NCBI RefSeq assembly: GCF_040219215.1 | Contig: NZ_JAVJSX010000012.1 | Span: 124,001 to 188,000 of the forward strand | Length of the DNA: 64,000 nucleotides | Origin: Thalassobaculum_A sp040219215 | GTDB lineage: Bacteria; Pseudomonadota; Alphaproteobacteria; Thalassobaculales; Thalassobaculaceae | Direction: 5' to 3' | In this document: one piece after another, positions 15,928 to 23,856 of the stretch | Layout of the letters: every line of letters starts with the position of its first letter | Position numbering within the stretch: position 1 is the stretch's first letter | Notes under the pieces: model-generated | The model's database searches: none | What the model saw: only the letters and a program-made list of their open reading frames with translations | What the model was told of the DNA's origin: nothing | Program-made: the position numbers and the translations under genes

Positions 15928-16742
15928 CGCGGCGCGGGTACCACCGGCGGTCGGCTGCGGGCATAGAGAATCAGCGCGAGCCCGACCACAATCATCGGCA
16001 GGGACAGCAACTGCCCCATGGTGGCGCCAAAGCTCAGGAAGCCGATGTGGGCATCCGGTTCCCGAAACAGCTCGGCAAGCGAGCGGAAGACCCCATAGCC
16101 GACCAGAAAGGCGCCTCCGACCTGCCCCGGGCGCTCGCGGATCTCCGGCCGACGCGCGATGACGAGCAGGATGACGAACAGCAACGCGCCCTCCATCGCC
16201 GCTTCGTACAGCTGCGACGGGTGGCGGGGCACCGGACCGCCACGCGGGAACACCATGGCCCAGGGCACGTCCGGAGCCGGTCGTCCAAACAACTCGGCGT
16301 TCACGAAGTTAGCGAGGCGGCCGAAGAACAGGCCGATCGGCGTGGCCGCCGCCACGATGTCGCCAACCACCACGAACGGCACCCCGACACGGCGGGCAAA
16401 CAGCCAAATGGCCGCCAGCACACCCAGCAGGCCGCCGTGGAAGGCCATCCCGCCCTGCCAGACCATGAAGATCTCCAGCGGGTTCTGCAGGTAGTAGGGC
16501 AGATTGTAGAACAGCACGAAGCCAAGCCGGCCGCCGAGCACGATGCCAAGCGTGGCGTACAGCACGAAGTCGTCAATCGCCGACGGCTCGAAATAGACCG
16601 GCCGTCGCCTAGCCAGCCACAGGCAGTAGCGCCAACCGAGCAGGATCCCGGCGATGTAGGCAAGCGCATACCAGCGCACGGCGAAAGGTCCGATGGCGAT
16701 CGCGACAGGATCGATGATCGGGAAGGCAATGGCAGGCAGCAT
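15924..16742 (-). CDS. lgt: Prolipoprotein diacylglyceryl transferase
   Basis: 272-residue inner-membrane enzyme with about seven helices that moves diacylglycerol from phosphatidylglycerol to the lipobox cysteine of prolipoproteins. GGMAFHGGLLG, GRLANFVNAELFGRP and RHPSQLYEAAMEG are the catalytic and conserved Lgt motifs. Lipoproteins such as the one at 11969 are its substrates. It heads the lgt-midA-pgeF group. Confidence 0.96.
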   Translation of the reverse strand: MLPAIAFPIIDPVAIAIGPFAVRWYALAYIAGILLGWRYCLWLARRRPVYFEPSAIDDFVLYATLGIVLGGRLGFVLFYNLPYYLQNPLEIFMVWQGGMAFHGGLLGVLAAIWLFARRVGVPFVVVGDIVAAATPIGLFFGRLANFVNAELFGRPAPDVPWAMVFPRGGPVPRHPSQLYEAAMEGALLFVILLVIARRPEIRERPGQVGGAFLVGYGVFRSLAELFREPDAHIGFLSFGATMGQLLSLPMIVVGLALILYARSRPPVVPAPR

Positions 16743-16816
16743 GGCGTCTGACCGTTGGTGGATCGTGGGCGTCGAGGTTTAGGCGCTGCCGCCGGGGACG
16801 GCAATTCCGAACAAAG

Positions 16817-17809
16817 CTATCGGTACGGATCGTCGGCCGTCAGGAACTCCTGCACGTAGCGCCGCACCCCTTCCTCCAGGGTCGTGAACTGGCCTGGAAA
16901 GCCGGCCTCGCGCAGCCGCTCCATGCGAGCCTGGGTGAAGTACTGGTAACGGTCACGAATCGCTTCCGGCATGTCGGCGTAGTGGATGTGCGGGTCGCGG
17001 CCAAGGGCGGCGAACACCGCGTTGGCCAGGTCGGCGAAACTGCGGGCCGTGCCGGTCCCCAGGTTGAAGAGGCCGTTCACCGACGGCGTGTCGTACAGCC
17101 ACAGCATCACGTCGACGCAATCCTGGACATAGACGAAGTCGCGCTTCTGGCCGCCGTGGTCGATGCCCGGCCGATGCGACTTGAACAGGGTCGCCGATCC
17201 CTCGGCGCGGATCTTGGGGGTGATATGGGCCACCACGCTCTGCATCGAACCCTTGTGGTACTCGTTGGGGCCGTAGACGTTGAAGAACTTCAGGCCGGCC
17301 CATTGCGGCGGGTGAATGCCCCGGCCGACCAGCTTGGTCGCCTGCCGGTCGAACAGGTGCTTCGACCAGCCATAGGCGTTCATCGGCCGCAGCCTGGCCA
17401 ACCCGGCCGGGCTGGCGTCGTCGTCGAACCCGCTGTCGCCGTCGCCGTAGGTCGCCGCCGAGGATGCATAGATCAGCCGCGTGCCGTGCTTGGTGCACCA
17501 GTGCCACAGATCCAGCGGCAAGGTCACGTTCTGGCGAACGATCAGATCGGCGTCGCGCTCGGTGGTCGACGAGATCGCGCCGAGGTGGAAGATTGCCTCG
17601 ATTCCACCGGCGTGGGTTTCCAGGAAGGCGAAGAAGTCCTCCGGCTGGATGATTGCGGCCAGGTCACGCTTGGCGATGTTCTTCCACTTGTCGTCCTGGC
17701 CAAGCCGGTCGACCACCACCAGGTTCGGTCCATCCGCACCGAACCGCTGCTCCAGCCCGGCAACAAGGTTGGAGCCGATGAATCCGGCACCGCCGGTGAC
17801 CACGATCAT
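16817..17809 (-). CDS. hldD: ADP-L-glycero-D-manno-heptose 6-epimerase
   Basis: 330-residue short-chain dehydrogenase fold enzyme of LPS inner-core heptose synthesis. MIVVTGGAGFIGSNLVAGLE is the NAD(P) loop; FHLGAISSTTERDADLIVRQN and YASSAATYGDGDSGF are HldD-specific; YGWSKHLFDRQ carries the YxxxK pair and FNVYGPNEYHKGSMQSV the substrate region. It lies 75 bases upstream of lgt on the same strand, with the HD-domain gene upstream of it. Confidence 0.95.
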   Translation of the reverse strand: MIVVTGGAGFIGSNLVAGLEQRFGADGPNLVVVDRLGQDDKWKNIAKRDLAAIIQPEDFFAFLETHAGGIEAIFHLGAISSTTERDADLIVRQNVTLPLDLWHWCTKHGTRLIYASSAATYGDGDSGFDDDASPAGLARLRPMNAYGWSKHLFDRQATKLVGRGIHPPQWAGLKFFNVYGPNEYHKGSMQSVVAHITPKIRAEGSATLFKSHRPGIDHGGQKRDFVYVQDCVDVMLWLYDTPSVNGLFNLGTGTARSFADLANAVFAALGRDPHIHYADMPEAIRDRYQYFTQARMERLREAGFPGQFTTLEEGVRRYVQEFLTADDPYR

Positions 17810-17854
17810 GTATGCGCGTCCTTGTGGGTTGAACGAGTTGGTCCGACGGGCCGA

Positions 17855-18439
17855 TTAGCCCCTGGGCGGCCGGAAGGTCGCCGGCTGCGCAAAGATCCGC
17901 CGCACCATCGGCTCGAACGCCTCCATCGGCATGGTGTCGTAGGCCGGATCGAAAGCCGGCGCATCGTAGCGCTCGCAGAACCTGACGGTGTGCTCGAACG
18001 CCGGGTGCCCCCGATGCATTTCACGCAACGTGTTGTCGCGGCCGAGGTGCTGCCAGTAGTAGTAGCCCTGGAACACGCCGTGCATCAGCACCATCCAGGT
18101 GTTCTCCTCCGAGACATAGGGCCGCACGATCGAGGCCGCGAACGACGGATGGTCGACCGGCGCCATCAGTTCGCCGATGTCATGCAGCAGCGCGCACACG
18201 ATCAGTTCCTCGTCGGCCGGATCGTCCCGGTACGCGCGGGTGGCGGTCTGCAGGGAATGCTGCAGGCGATCGACCTGGAAACCGGAGTTGGCCCCGTCCA
18301 TCAGCCGCATGTGACCGAGGACGAAATCTGCCATCTCGGTGCGCTGGATCTCCGACTCGTTACGGGCCAGCATCCGGATATCCTCCGGTGATGCTTCCTT
18401 GAGGTCGGTGAACCGGACGTGGTCGCGGATGGTGACCAT
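17855..18439 (-). CDS. HD-domain protein, possibly of the PhnZ/MIOX-like mixed-valent diiron group
   Basis: 194 residues from the ATG at 18439. VDRLQHSLQTATRAYRD...IVCALLHDIGELMAPVDH gives the H...HD...D pattern, and LMHGVFQGYYYWQHLG supplies further histidines. Generic annotation would be phosphohydrolase, but the QHSLQTA plus HDIGE layout and the second histidine cluster resemble HD-domain oxygenases such as PhnZ. No phosphonate gene adjoins it; phnM is 28 kb away. The substrate is unknown. Confidence 0.75.
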   Translation of the reverse strand: MVTIRDHVRFTDLKEASPEDIRMLARNESEIQRTEMADFVLGHMRLMDGANSGFQVDRLQHSLQTATRAYRDDPADEELIVCALLHDIGELMAPVDHPSFAASIVRPYVSEENTWMVLMHGVFQGYYYWQHLGRDNTLREMHRGHPAFEHTVRFCERYDAPAFDPAYDTMPMEAFEPMVRRIFAQPATFRPPRG

Positions 18440-18581
18440 GGCGTCCTCCCTGCCGTCGCTGAAATCGGCAGCGAGAGTACACCCGACGCCCTCCCCACCC
18501 AAGCACGCAGGACCGGATGATCCTGGCCGTCCCGTTGCGAAGGCCGGGTTCACGTGCCATATCCGCTACAGGAGGTGCGTC

Positions 18582-18959
18582 ATGCAAACCCAAAGCCGAT
18601 TCTTCGACGACATTGCCCGCGTCGCCAACGGCGCGCTGAGCGCTGCGGCCGGCGTGCGTGCCGAGATCGAGCAACTCGTGCGTCAGCAGTTCGACCGGTT
18701 CCTGGCCGACCGCGACCTGGTGACCCGTGAGGAGTTCGAGGCGGTCGAGGCGGTGGCGGTGAGGGCCCGCGAGGAGCAGGAGAAGCTGGCCGCACGCGTG
18801 GCCGAGCTCGAGGCGGCCCTGGCAGGCAAGAAGGCGGCCCCCAAAGCGCCTGGAAAGCCGACGCCCAAGCCGACCGCATCGCGCCGCCGGGCCGCGGCGC
18901 GACGCCCGGCCCCACGCCGGCAACCGTCCGACGACAGCCCGTCGGGAGAGGGGTCCTGA
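18582..18959 (+). CDS. ubiK: Ubiquinone biosynthesis accessory factor UbiK (BMFP domain)
   Basis: 125 residues: an amphipathic/coiled-coil segment (about 5-85, FDDIARVANGALSAAAGVRAEIEQLV, then LVTREEFEAVEAVAVRAREEQEKL) with the BMFP-type pattern, and a K/P/R-rich disordered tail. UbiK assists the soluble Ubi complex. AGGAGGT at 18570-18576 fixes the start. It is divergent from the HD-domain gene. The coiled-coil is short for its family and the tail unusually basic. Confidence 0.85.
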   Translation: MQTQSRFFDDIARVANGALSAAAGVRAEIEQLVRQQFDRFLADRDLVTREEFEAVEAVAVRAREEQEKLAARVAELEAALAGKKAAPKAPGKPTPKPTASRRRAAARRPAPRRQPSDDSPSGEGS

Positions 18960-19035
18960 CGGTCCGAACTGGCGGGTGATTCGCCCCCTGAGGCGCCCCT
19001 GCGCCGGAATATATTGAATATCAATGACATTTGAG

Positions 19036-19057
19036 ATGCCGATATCGGGATCGGCAT
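19036..19057. promoter_or_regulatory. Inverted repeat in AT-rich intergenic region
   Basis: Eight-base arms ATGCCGAT and ATCGGCAT with a six-base spacer that itself includes ATCGGG, so alternative pairings exist. Flanked on both sides by AATATCAA-like runs. It is either an operator or a small hairpin; position alone does not decide. Confidence 0.4.
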
Positions 19058-19197
19058 TTACTTAATATCAACACCTTCGCGCGTAGAACTATATCTGCGT
19101 GTTAAACTTTTTAGATCCGCGAAATCTAGTGTTGAACTGGGATTCCGAGTTTGAAATCCTAGTGGTCGTGGTAACTCGGCGGCCTGCGCCACAATAT

Positions 19198-19225
19198 GTG
19201 GCCGACAAGCACACCTGTCGGCCAC
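19198..19225 (+). promoter_or_regulatory. Leader hairpin upstream of the YbjN-domain gene
   Basis: Perfect 10-bp stem (GTGGCCGACA / TGTCGGCCAC) with an eight-base loop, 53 bases before the start at 19278. It lacks a U-tract, so a 5' leader structure or attenuator is more likely than a terminator. Confidence 0.4.
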
Positions 19226-19277
19226 CCCAGGGCCGCCCCGACGCGCCGGCTCGCGCGCCAGAAGGGAGCCTTTCGAC

Positions 19278-19781
19278 ATGTCGCTATCGTATGTCGACTC
19301 CAGCACCACCCAACAGAACCCGCTTGACCTGCTCGAGGAGATCGTCGGAGCCAACGACTGGGCGTTCGATCGCGCCAGCATTGACGAACTCGCGGTCGAG
19401 ATATCCGGACGCTGGTGTGACTACCGCCTCTATTTCCTCTGGCAGGAGGATCTCGGTGCGCTGCATTTCTCCTGCCTCCTGGAAAGCCGGGTCCCGGTGG
19501 AGAAACGCCGCGAGGTCAGCATGCTGCTCGCCCTGCTGAACGAGAAGATGTGGCTCGGCCATTTCGACCTGTCGTCGGACGACGGCACACCGATGTTCCG
19601 CCACACCCTGCTGGTTCGCGGCGCCGGCGGCGTGTCGGTCGAACAGATGGAAGATCTGGTGGAAGTCGCGATGGGCGAGTCCGAGCGGTTCTTCCCGGCC
19701 TTCCAGTTCGTGATCTGGGGCGGCAAGTCCGCTGAGGAAGCCATTGCCTCGTCCCTGCTCGACGTCGAAGGCGAGGCCTGA
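19278..19781 (+). CDS. YbjN domain-containing protein
   Basis: 167 residues forming one YbjN/type-III-chaperone-like alpha/beta domain: NPLDLLEEIVGANDWAFDR, WCDYRLYFLWQEDLGALHFSCLLE, LLALLNEKMWLGHFDLSSDDG, and MEDLVEVAMGESERFFPAFQFVIWGGKSAEEA. Exact function is unknown. GGGAG lies about 12 bases before the start. It precedes proC by four bases, a conserved pairing in alphaproteobacteria. Confidence 0.85.
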   Translation: MSLSYVDSSTTQQNPLDLLEEIVGANDWAFDRASIDELAVEISGRWCDYRLYFLWQEDLGALHFSCLLESRVPVEKRREVSMLLALLNEKMWLGHFDLSSDDGTPMFRHTLLVRGAGGVSVEQMEDLVEVAMGESERFFPAFQFVIWGGKSAEEAIASSLLDVEGEA

Positions 19782-19785
19782 TCCC

Positions 19786-20607
19786 ATGAGTGCATCCCCC
19801 CTGCTGCTGGTCGGCTGCGGAAAGATGGGCGGGGCCATGCTGTCCGGTTGGCTCGCCGGTCCCGAAGCTGCCGGAGGCGTACACGTCGTCGAGCCGCATG
19901 CCGCCTCGATGGGCGACCTCGCCGGCCGCAAGGGTGTGACGGTCCACGCCAGTGCCGACACTGTGCCGGACGGGCTTGCCCCCGGCACGGTGGTCCTGGC
20001 GGTCAAGCCGCAGTCGATGGACCAGGCGCTGGTTCCGCTGAAGCGGTTCGTCGCACCGGGCACCTGTTTCCTCTCGATCGCGGCCGGCAAGACCATCGGC
20101 TATTTCGAAAAGCACCTGGGATCGTCGGCCGCAGTGGTCAGGGCAATGCCGAACACCCCGGCGGCGGTCGGCCGCGGCATCACCGCCTACGTGGCCAATG
20201 CCAATGTCGACGGCGGGCAGAAGGCCCAGGCGCATCGGCTGCTGCAAGCCGTCGGCGACGCCATGGAGGCCGACTCGGAGGACTGGATCGACGCGGTGAC
20301 GGCGCTGTCCGGCGGCGGTCCGGCCTATGTCTTCCTGCTGATCGAGGCGCTGGCGGCGGCTGGGGTGAAGGCCGGCCTGCCGGAGGAGTTCGCCATGCGG
20401 CTGGCCCGCGCGACCGTCTCCGGTTCCGGCGAACTGGCGCGCCAGTCGAACGAACCGGCCTCGCAGTTGCGCATCAACGTCACCAGCCCCGGCGGAACCA
20501 CCGCAGAAGCCTTGAAGGTACTGATGGATCCGGCTGCCGGCATTCAGCCGATCTTCGACCGGGCGATCGCCGCGGCAACGGCACGCTCAAAGGAACTGGC
20601 AGGCTAG
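19786..20607 (+). CDS. proC: Pyrroline-5-carboxylate reductase
   Basis: 273-residue NADPH enzyme that makes the last step of proline synthesis. LLLVGCGKMGGAMLSGW is the Rossmann loop, VRAMPNTPAAVGRG the conserved ProC loop, and ALSGGGPAYVFLLIEALAAAGVKAGL then TSPGGTTAEALKVL the C-terminal signature. The ATG at 19786 sits four bases after the YbjN stop; an upstream in-frame ATG at 19744 lies within that gene. Confidence 0.96.
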   Translation: MSASPLLLVGCGKMGGAMLSGWLAGPEAAGGVHVVEPHAASMGDLAGRKGVTVHASADTVPDGLAPGTVVLAVKPQSMDQALVPLKRFVAPGTCFLSIAAGKTIGYFEKHLGSSAAVVRAMPNTPAAVGRGITAYVANANVDGGQKAQAHRLLQAVGDAMEADSEDWIDAVTALSGGGPAYVFLLIEALAAAGVKAGLPEEFAMRLARATVSGSGELARQSNEPASQLRINVTSPGGTTAEALKVLMDPAAGIQPIFDRAIAAATARSKELAG

Positions 20608-20652
20608 ATCATCTCGCCTCCGCCCCTGGACGTTCGCTCTCGCGCACGCAAT

Positions 20653-21285
20653 ATGTCTGACATGACCGACGCCCCCGATCATGCGGCGCGCGACGCGCTA
20701 CTAGACGCCGCCCTCGACTTGGCCGCCGAACACGGCTGGCGGTCCGTTTCCGCGGCGGATGTCGTATCGCGAGCCGGTAGCGACCTGAAGGCCCTGGGCG
20801 GGTGCGGTCCGTTCCGGGCACGGCTTCTCGGCGCGCTGGCCGAGCGGACCGACCGCAAGATGCGCGACGGGCTCGATGACGACGCCCGCGACACCTCCCT
20901 TCCCGTGCGGGACCGGCTGTTCGAGGCGCTGATGGCCCGCCTTGATGCATTGTCGGAGCACCGGGCCGGGACTCTGGCCATGCTACGCGGTGTGCCGTTC
21001 GATCCGCCCAGCGCGGTTGCCGCCATCCCGCTGCTCGGCCGCTCGATGGCCCGCACGCTGCAAGCAGTCGGCGAATCGCCGCTGCCGCCGTTCGGTCCGC
21101 TGAAGGTGAAAGGCCTGTCGTGGGTCTGGCTCGCAACCCTGCGGGCATGGACCAAGGACGACAGCTCGGACATGTCCGTCACCATGAAGGCGCTGGACAC
21201 CGCACTGGCCCGCGCCGAGGAGGCTGCCAACTCGTTCCTGCCGGGTGGACGGCGCCGGGCCTCTCCCTCCGCACCGGAGGGTTGA
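20653..21285 (+). CDS. COQ9-like / TetR-fold protein
   Basis: 210 residues. The N-terminal helices (ARDALLDAALDLAAEHGWRSVSAADVVSRAGSD) look like a TetR HTH, but the C-terminal half (AGTLAMLRGVPFDPPSAV... SWVWLATLRAWTKDDSSDMSVTMKALDTALARAEE) matches the COQ9 domain, a lipid-binding factor for ubiquinone hydroxylation. In bacteria such proteins are often labelled rpsU-divergent. With UbiK nearby, a role in ubiquinone synthesis is plausible; DNA binding is not excluded. Confidence 0.78.
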   Translation: MSDMTDAPDHAARDALLDAALDLAAEHGWRSVSAADVVSRAGSDLKALGGCGPFRARLLGALAERTDRKMRDGLDDDARDTSLPVRDRLFEALMARLDALSEHRAGTLAMLRGVPFDPPSAVAAIPLLGRSMARTLQAVGESPLPPFGPLKVKGLSWVWLATLRAWTKDDSSDMSVTMKALDTALARAEEAANSFLPGGRRRASPSAPEG

Positions 21286-21315
21286 ACAGGTCATTTTTGT
21301 TACTTCCGGCTTGCG

Positions 21316-21331
21316 GGCCGGGTTGCCGGCC
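21316..21331 (+). terminator. Short GC hairpin after the COQ9-like gene
   Basis: Perfect six-base arms GGCCGG and CCGGCC with loop GTTG, 31 bases past the stop and before prs. No U-tract follows; weak evidence. Confidence 0.3.
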
Positions 21332-21405
21332 GGTTAAGTTCCGGCGCGCTTTTGACGGAACGCTGTTCCGCCACCGGGCGTGACGCCCACCAATCTGGTT
21401 CGCGC

Positions 21406-22353
21406 ATGTCCCTTCGTGATCCCAAAATTCTGGCCTGCAACAGCAACCGCCCGCTGGCAGAGGCCATTGCCGCCTACCTGAACCTGCCAATGACCAAGGC
21501 CGACATCCGCCGGTTCTCGGACATGGAGGTTTTCGTCGAGATCCAGGAGAACATCCGCGGCGAGGATGTGTTCGTCGTGCAGTCGACGAGCCACCCGGCG
21601 AACGACAACCTGATGGAGCTCTTGGTCACCCTTGACGCGCTGCGGCGCAGCTCGGCCCGACGGGTGACGGCGGTCATTCCGTACTACGGCTACGCCCGCC
21701 AGGATCGCAAATCCGGCCCGCGCACGCCGATCTCGGCCAAGCTGGTCGCCAACCTGATCACCAAGGCCGGTGCCGACCGGGTGCTGACCATCGACCTGCA
21801 CGCCGGCCAGATCCAAGGCTTCTTCGACATCCCGACCGACAACCTGTTCGCCGCGCCGGTGTTCATCGACGACATCAAGGCACGTTACGGCGACGAGCCG
21901 CTGGTCATCGTATCGCCCGATGTCGGCGGCGTGGTGCGCGCCCGCGCCATCGCCAGGCGGATCGACGCCGATCTGGCGATCATCGACAAGCGGCGCGAGC
22001 GGGCCGGTGTATCGGAAGTGATGAACATCATCGGCGACGTGGACGGCCGGCGCTGCGTGCTGGTCGACGATATCGTCGATTCCGGCGGCACGCTGTGCAA
22101 TGCCGCCGAAGCGCTGATCGAAGCCGGCGCCACCTCGGCCGACGCCTACATCACCCACGGCGTGCTGTCGGGCGGCGCCGTGGCACGGGTCAGCTCCTCG
22201 CCGCTGTCGTCGCTGGTGACCACGGATTCGATCCAGGCGACCGCCGCCGTGCGGGTCGCCCGCAACATCCGGCAGCTCACAATCGCGCCGCTGCTCGGCG
22301 AAGCAATCCGCCGGATCAGCGAAGAGCGGTCGGTCTCCAGCCTGTTCAATTAA
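21406..22353 (+). CDS. prs: Ribose-phosphate pyrophosphokinase (PRPP synthetase)
   Basis: 315 residues, normal length. It converts ribose-5-phosphate and ATP to PRPP. ADIRRFSDMEVFVEIQENIRG, PYYGYARQDRK (catalytic loop region), TIDLHAGQIQGFF and the PRPP loop VLVDDIVDSGGTL are all intact. The start at 21406 (MSLRDPKILACN) matches the family start; the longer frame from 21352 does not. Confidence 0.97.
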   Translation: MSLRDPKILACNSNRPLAEAIAAYLNLPMTKADIRRFSDMEVFVEIQENIRGEDVFVVQSTSHPANDNLMELLVTLDALRRSSARRVTAVIPYYGYARQDRKSGPRTPISAKLVANLITKAGADRVLTIDLHAGQIQGFFDIPTDNLFAAPVFIDDIKARYGDEPLVIVSPDVGGVVRARAIARRIDADLAIIDKRRERAGVSEVMNIIGDVDGRRCVLVDDIVDSGGTLCNAAEALIEAGATSADAYITHGVLSGGAVARVSSSPLSSLVTTDSIQATAAVRVARNIRQLTIAPLLGEAIRRISEERSVSSLFN

Positions 22354-22426
22354 GCGGGTGCGCCAAGGCTGGCGGCACATAAGGCTGGCCATGGCGGTGG
22401 ATTCAGTCTAGAAACCGCGCCCGTCG

Positions 22427-22448
22427 CCCGGCACCCCTGGAGGCCGGG
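22427..22448 (+). promoter_or_regulatory. Leader hairpin before rplY
   Basis: CCCGGC-N10-GCCGGG, 22 bases before the ATG of rplY and just before its ribosome-binding GGAGAG. Possibly a leader structure affecting rplY translation. Confidence 0.3.
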
Positions 22449-22469
22449 CCTTACACAGGAGAGACGCCA

Positions 22470-23105
22470 ATGTCGGAAGTTTCGACACTGGGCGCCAGCG
22501 TACGCGACCGGGCCGGTAAGGGGTCCGCCCGGGCCGCGCGACGCGAGGGGCTCGTTCCCGCCGTAATCTACGGCGACAAGCAAGATCCGGTTTCCATCAA
22601 CCTGACTCTGCGGGAGCTGGAAAAGCTCCTGACGAAGCCGGGTTTCTTCTCGCACCTGCTCGACATCGATGTCGCCGGCACCAAGCACCGTGTGCTGCCG
22701 CGCGACCTGCAGCAGCATCCGGTTTCGGACAAGCCGCTGCACGTCGACTTCCTGCGGGTGTCGGCGTCGAGCGAACTGACGGTCGACGTGCCGGTCGAGT
22801 TCGAGAACGACGAGGCGAGTCCGGGCCTGCGTCGCGGCGGCGTGCTGAACGTCGTGCGCCACTCGGTCGAGGTCTACTGCCGCGCCGACAGCATCCCGGA
22901 GAAGATCACCATCGATCTCACCGGCCTGCAGATCGGTGATTCGGTTCACATCTCGGCGGTTACTCTCCCGGAAGGCGTGCGGCCGACCATCGAGGACCGC
23001 GACTTCACGATCGCCACGATCGCGGCACCGACGCTCAAGGCCGACGATGCCGACGAGGACGACGGCGGCGAGGACGGCGGCGAGGACGAGGACGAGGAGG
23101 AGTAA
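22470..23105 (+). CDS. rplY: 50S ribosomal protein bL25, CTC long form
   Basis: 211 residues. The N-terminal 5S rRNA-binding domain (DRAGKGSARAARREGLVPAVIYG, KPLHVDFLRV) is followed by the TL5/CTC beta domain and a C-terminal tail of alternating D, E and G (about residues 188-211). The acidic tail is longer than in enterobacterial L25 but usual in alphaproteobacteria. GGAGAG precedes the ATG. A strong hairpin separates it from pth. Confidence 0.96.
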   Translation: MSEVSTLGASVRDRAGKGSARAARREGLVPAVIYGDKQDPVSINLTLRELEKLLTKPGFFSHLLDIDVAGTKHRVLPRDLQQHPVSDKPLHVDFLRVSASSELTVDVPVEFENDEASPGLRRGGVLNVVRHSVEVYCRADSIPEKITIDLTGLQIGDSVHISAVTLPEGVRPTIEDRDFTIATIAAPTLKADDADEDDGGEDGGEDEDEEE

Positions 23106-23139
23106 TCCTCCATCGATCGTACCTGATCCTGGATACTGC

Positions 23140-23169
23140 CCGGGGGGATCGTCGTTGCGATCCCCCCGG
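23140..23169 (+). terminator. Strong hairpin between rplY and pth
   Basis: Twelve-base arms CCGGGGGGATCG (23140-23151) and CGATCCCCCCGG (23158-23169) with loop TCGTTG. No U-tract follows, so termination may be partial, allowing readthrough into pth 35 bases later. Confidence 0.65.
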
Positions 23170-23204
23170 TGCCGTTCCGGCATCCGCTACCGTGGGAGAG
23201 TGCG

Positions 23205-23852
23205 ATGCTGCTGTTCGTGGGTCTCGGCAATCCGGGACCGTCCTACGAAGGCAACCGCCACAACATCGGCTTCATGGCGATCGAGGAGATCGCCCGGGTC
23301 TATGGCTTCGGCCCGTGGCGGGCTCGATTCCAGGGGTTGGCCGCGGAAGGCCACATCGCCGGCGGCAAGGTCCTGGCGTTGAAGCCGCTCACCTACATGA
23401 ACGAGTCCGGTCGGTCGGTCGGCGAGGCTGCGCGCTTCTTCAAGCTCGAGCCCAAGTCGGTGTGCGTGTTCTACGACGAACTCGACCTGGTGCCCGGAAA
23501 AGTGCGGGTCAAGACCGGCGGCGGTGCCGGCGGCCATAACGGCATCCGCAGCATCGACCGGCACCTCGGCAATGATTTCCAGCGGATCCGCCTCGGCATC
23601 GGCCATCCCGGCGACAAGGCAAAGGTCCATGGTTATGTGCTGTCGGATTTCTCCAAGGCCGAGCGCACCTCCTGGCTGCCGACCCTGCTGGACGCGGTGG
23701 CACGAGAGGCGCCGGCCCTGCTGGCCCGCGATGAAGGCCGGTTCATGAGCCGGGTCACGCACGCGGTGTTCCCCCCGCCGCCCAAACCCGTTAAACCCAG
23801 CCCGCCGGCCGCAGCCACGGCCGAGCCCCCACTTTCCGAAGACGGAGCGTAA
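23205..23852 (+). CDS. pth: Peptidyl-tRNA hydrolase
   Basis: 215 residues. VGLGNPGPSYEGNRHNIGFM includes the catalytic histidine (H20), and KPLTYMNESGRSV, DELDLVPGKVRVK and GGGAGGHNGIRS are the other family blocks. It recycles stalled peptidyl-tRNA. A P/A-rich tail of about 25 residues after the core is not conserved. The ATG at 23205 gives the canonical MLLFVGLGNPG start. It lies four bases before ychF, as in many proteobacteria (rplY-pth-ychF). Confidence 0.97.
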   Translation: MLLFVGLGNPGPSYEGNRHNIGFMAIEEIARVYGFGPWRARFQGLAAEGHIAGGKVLALKPLTYMNESGRSVGEAARFFKLEPKSVCVFYDELDLVPGKVRVKTGGGAGGHNGIRSIDRHLGNDFQRIRLGIGHPGDKAKVHGYVLSDFSKAERTSWLPTLLDAVAREAPALLARDEGRFMSRVTHAVFPPPPKPVKPSPPAAATAEPPLSEDGA

Positions 23853-23856
23853 GCCG

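Larger units (their letters stand above)
18960..19277. other. 318-base gap, AT-rich, with two hairpins and no gene
   Basis: No credible coding frame. An AT-rich part (about 19008-19150) holds a dyad ATGCCGAT-N6-ATCGGCAT at 19036-19057 flanked by GAATATCAA and TAATATCAA-like runs. A second hairpin, GTGGCCGACA-N8-TGTCGGCCAC, at 19198-19225 would lie in the leader of the YbjN-domain gene at 19278. The region can contain a terminator for ubiK and a promoter plus leader for 19278. Confidence 0.6.

Noticed and set aside
16982..18391. Long plus-strand frame opposite hldD and the HD gene
   Set aside because: Spans two genuine genes on the other strand and has arginine/valine-rich composition typical of antisense frames.
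19120..19180. tRNA-like sequence (GGATT…AATCC stem near TTTGAAATCC)
   Set aside because: The stem-loop has a ten-base loop and no acceptor, D or anticodon arms; not a tRNA.
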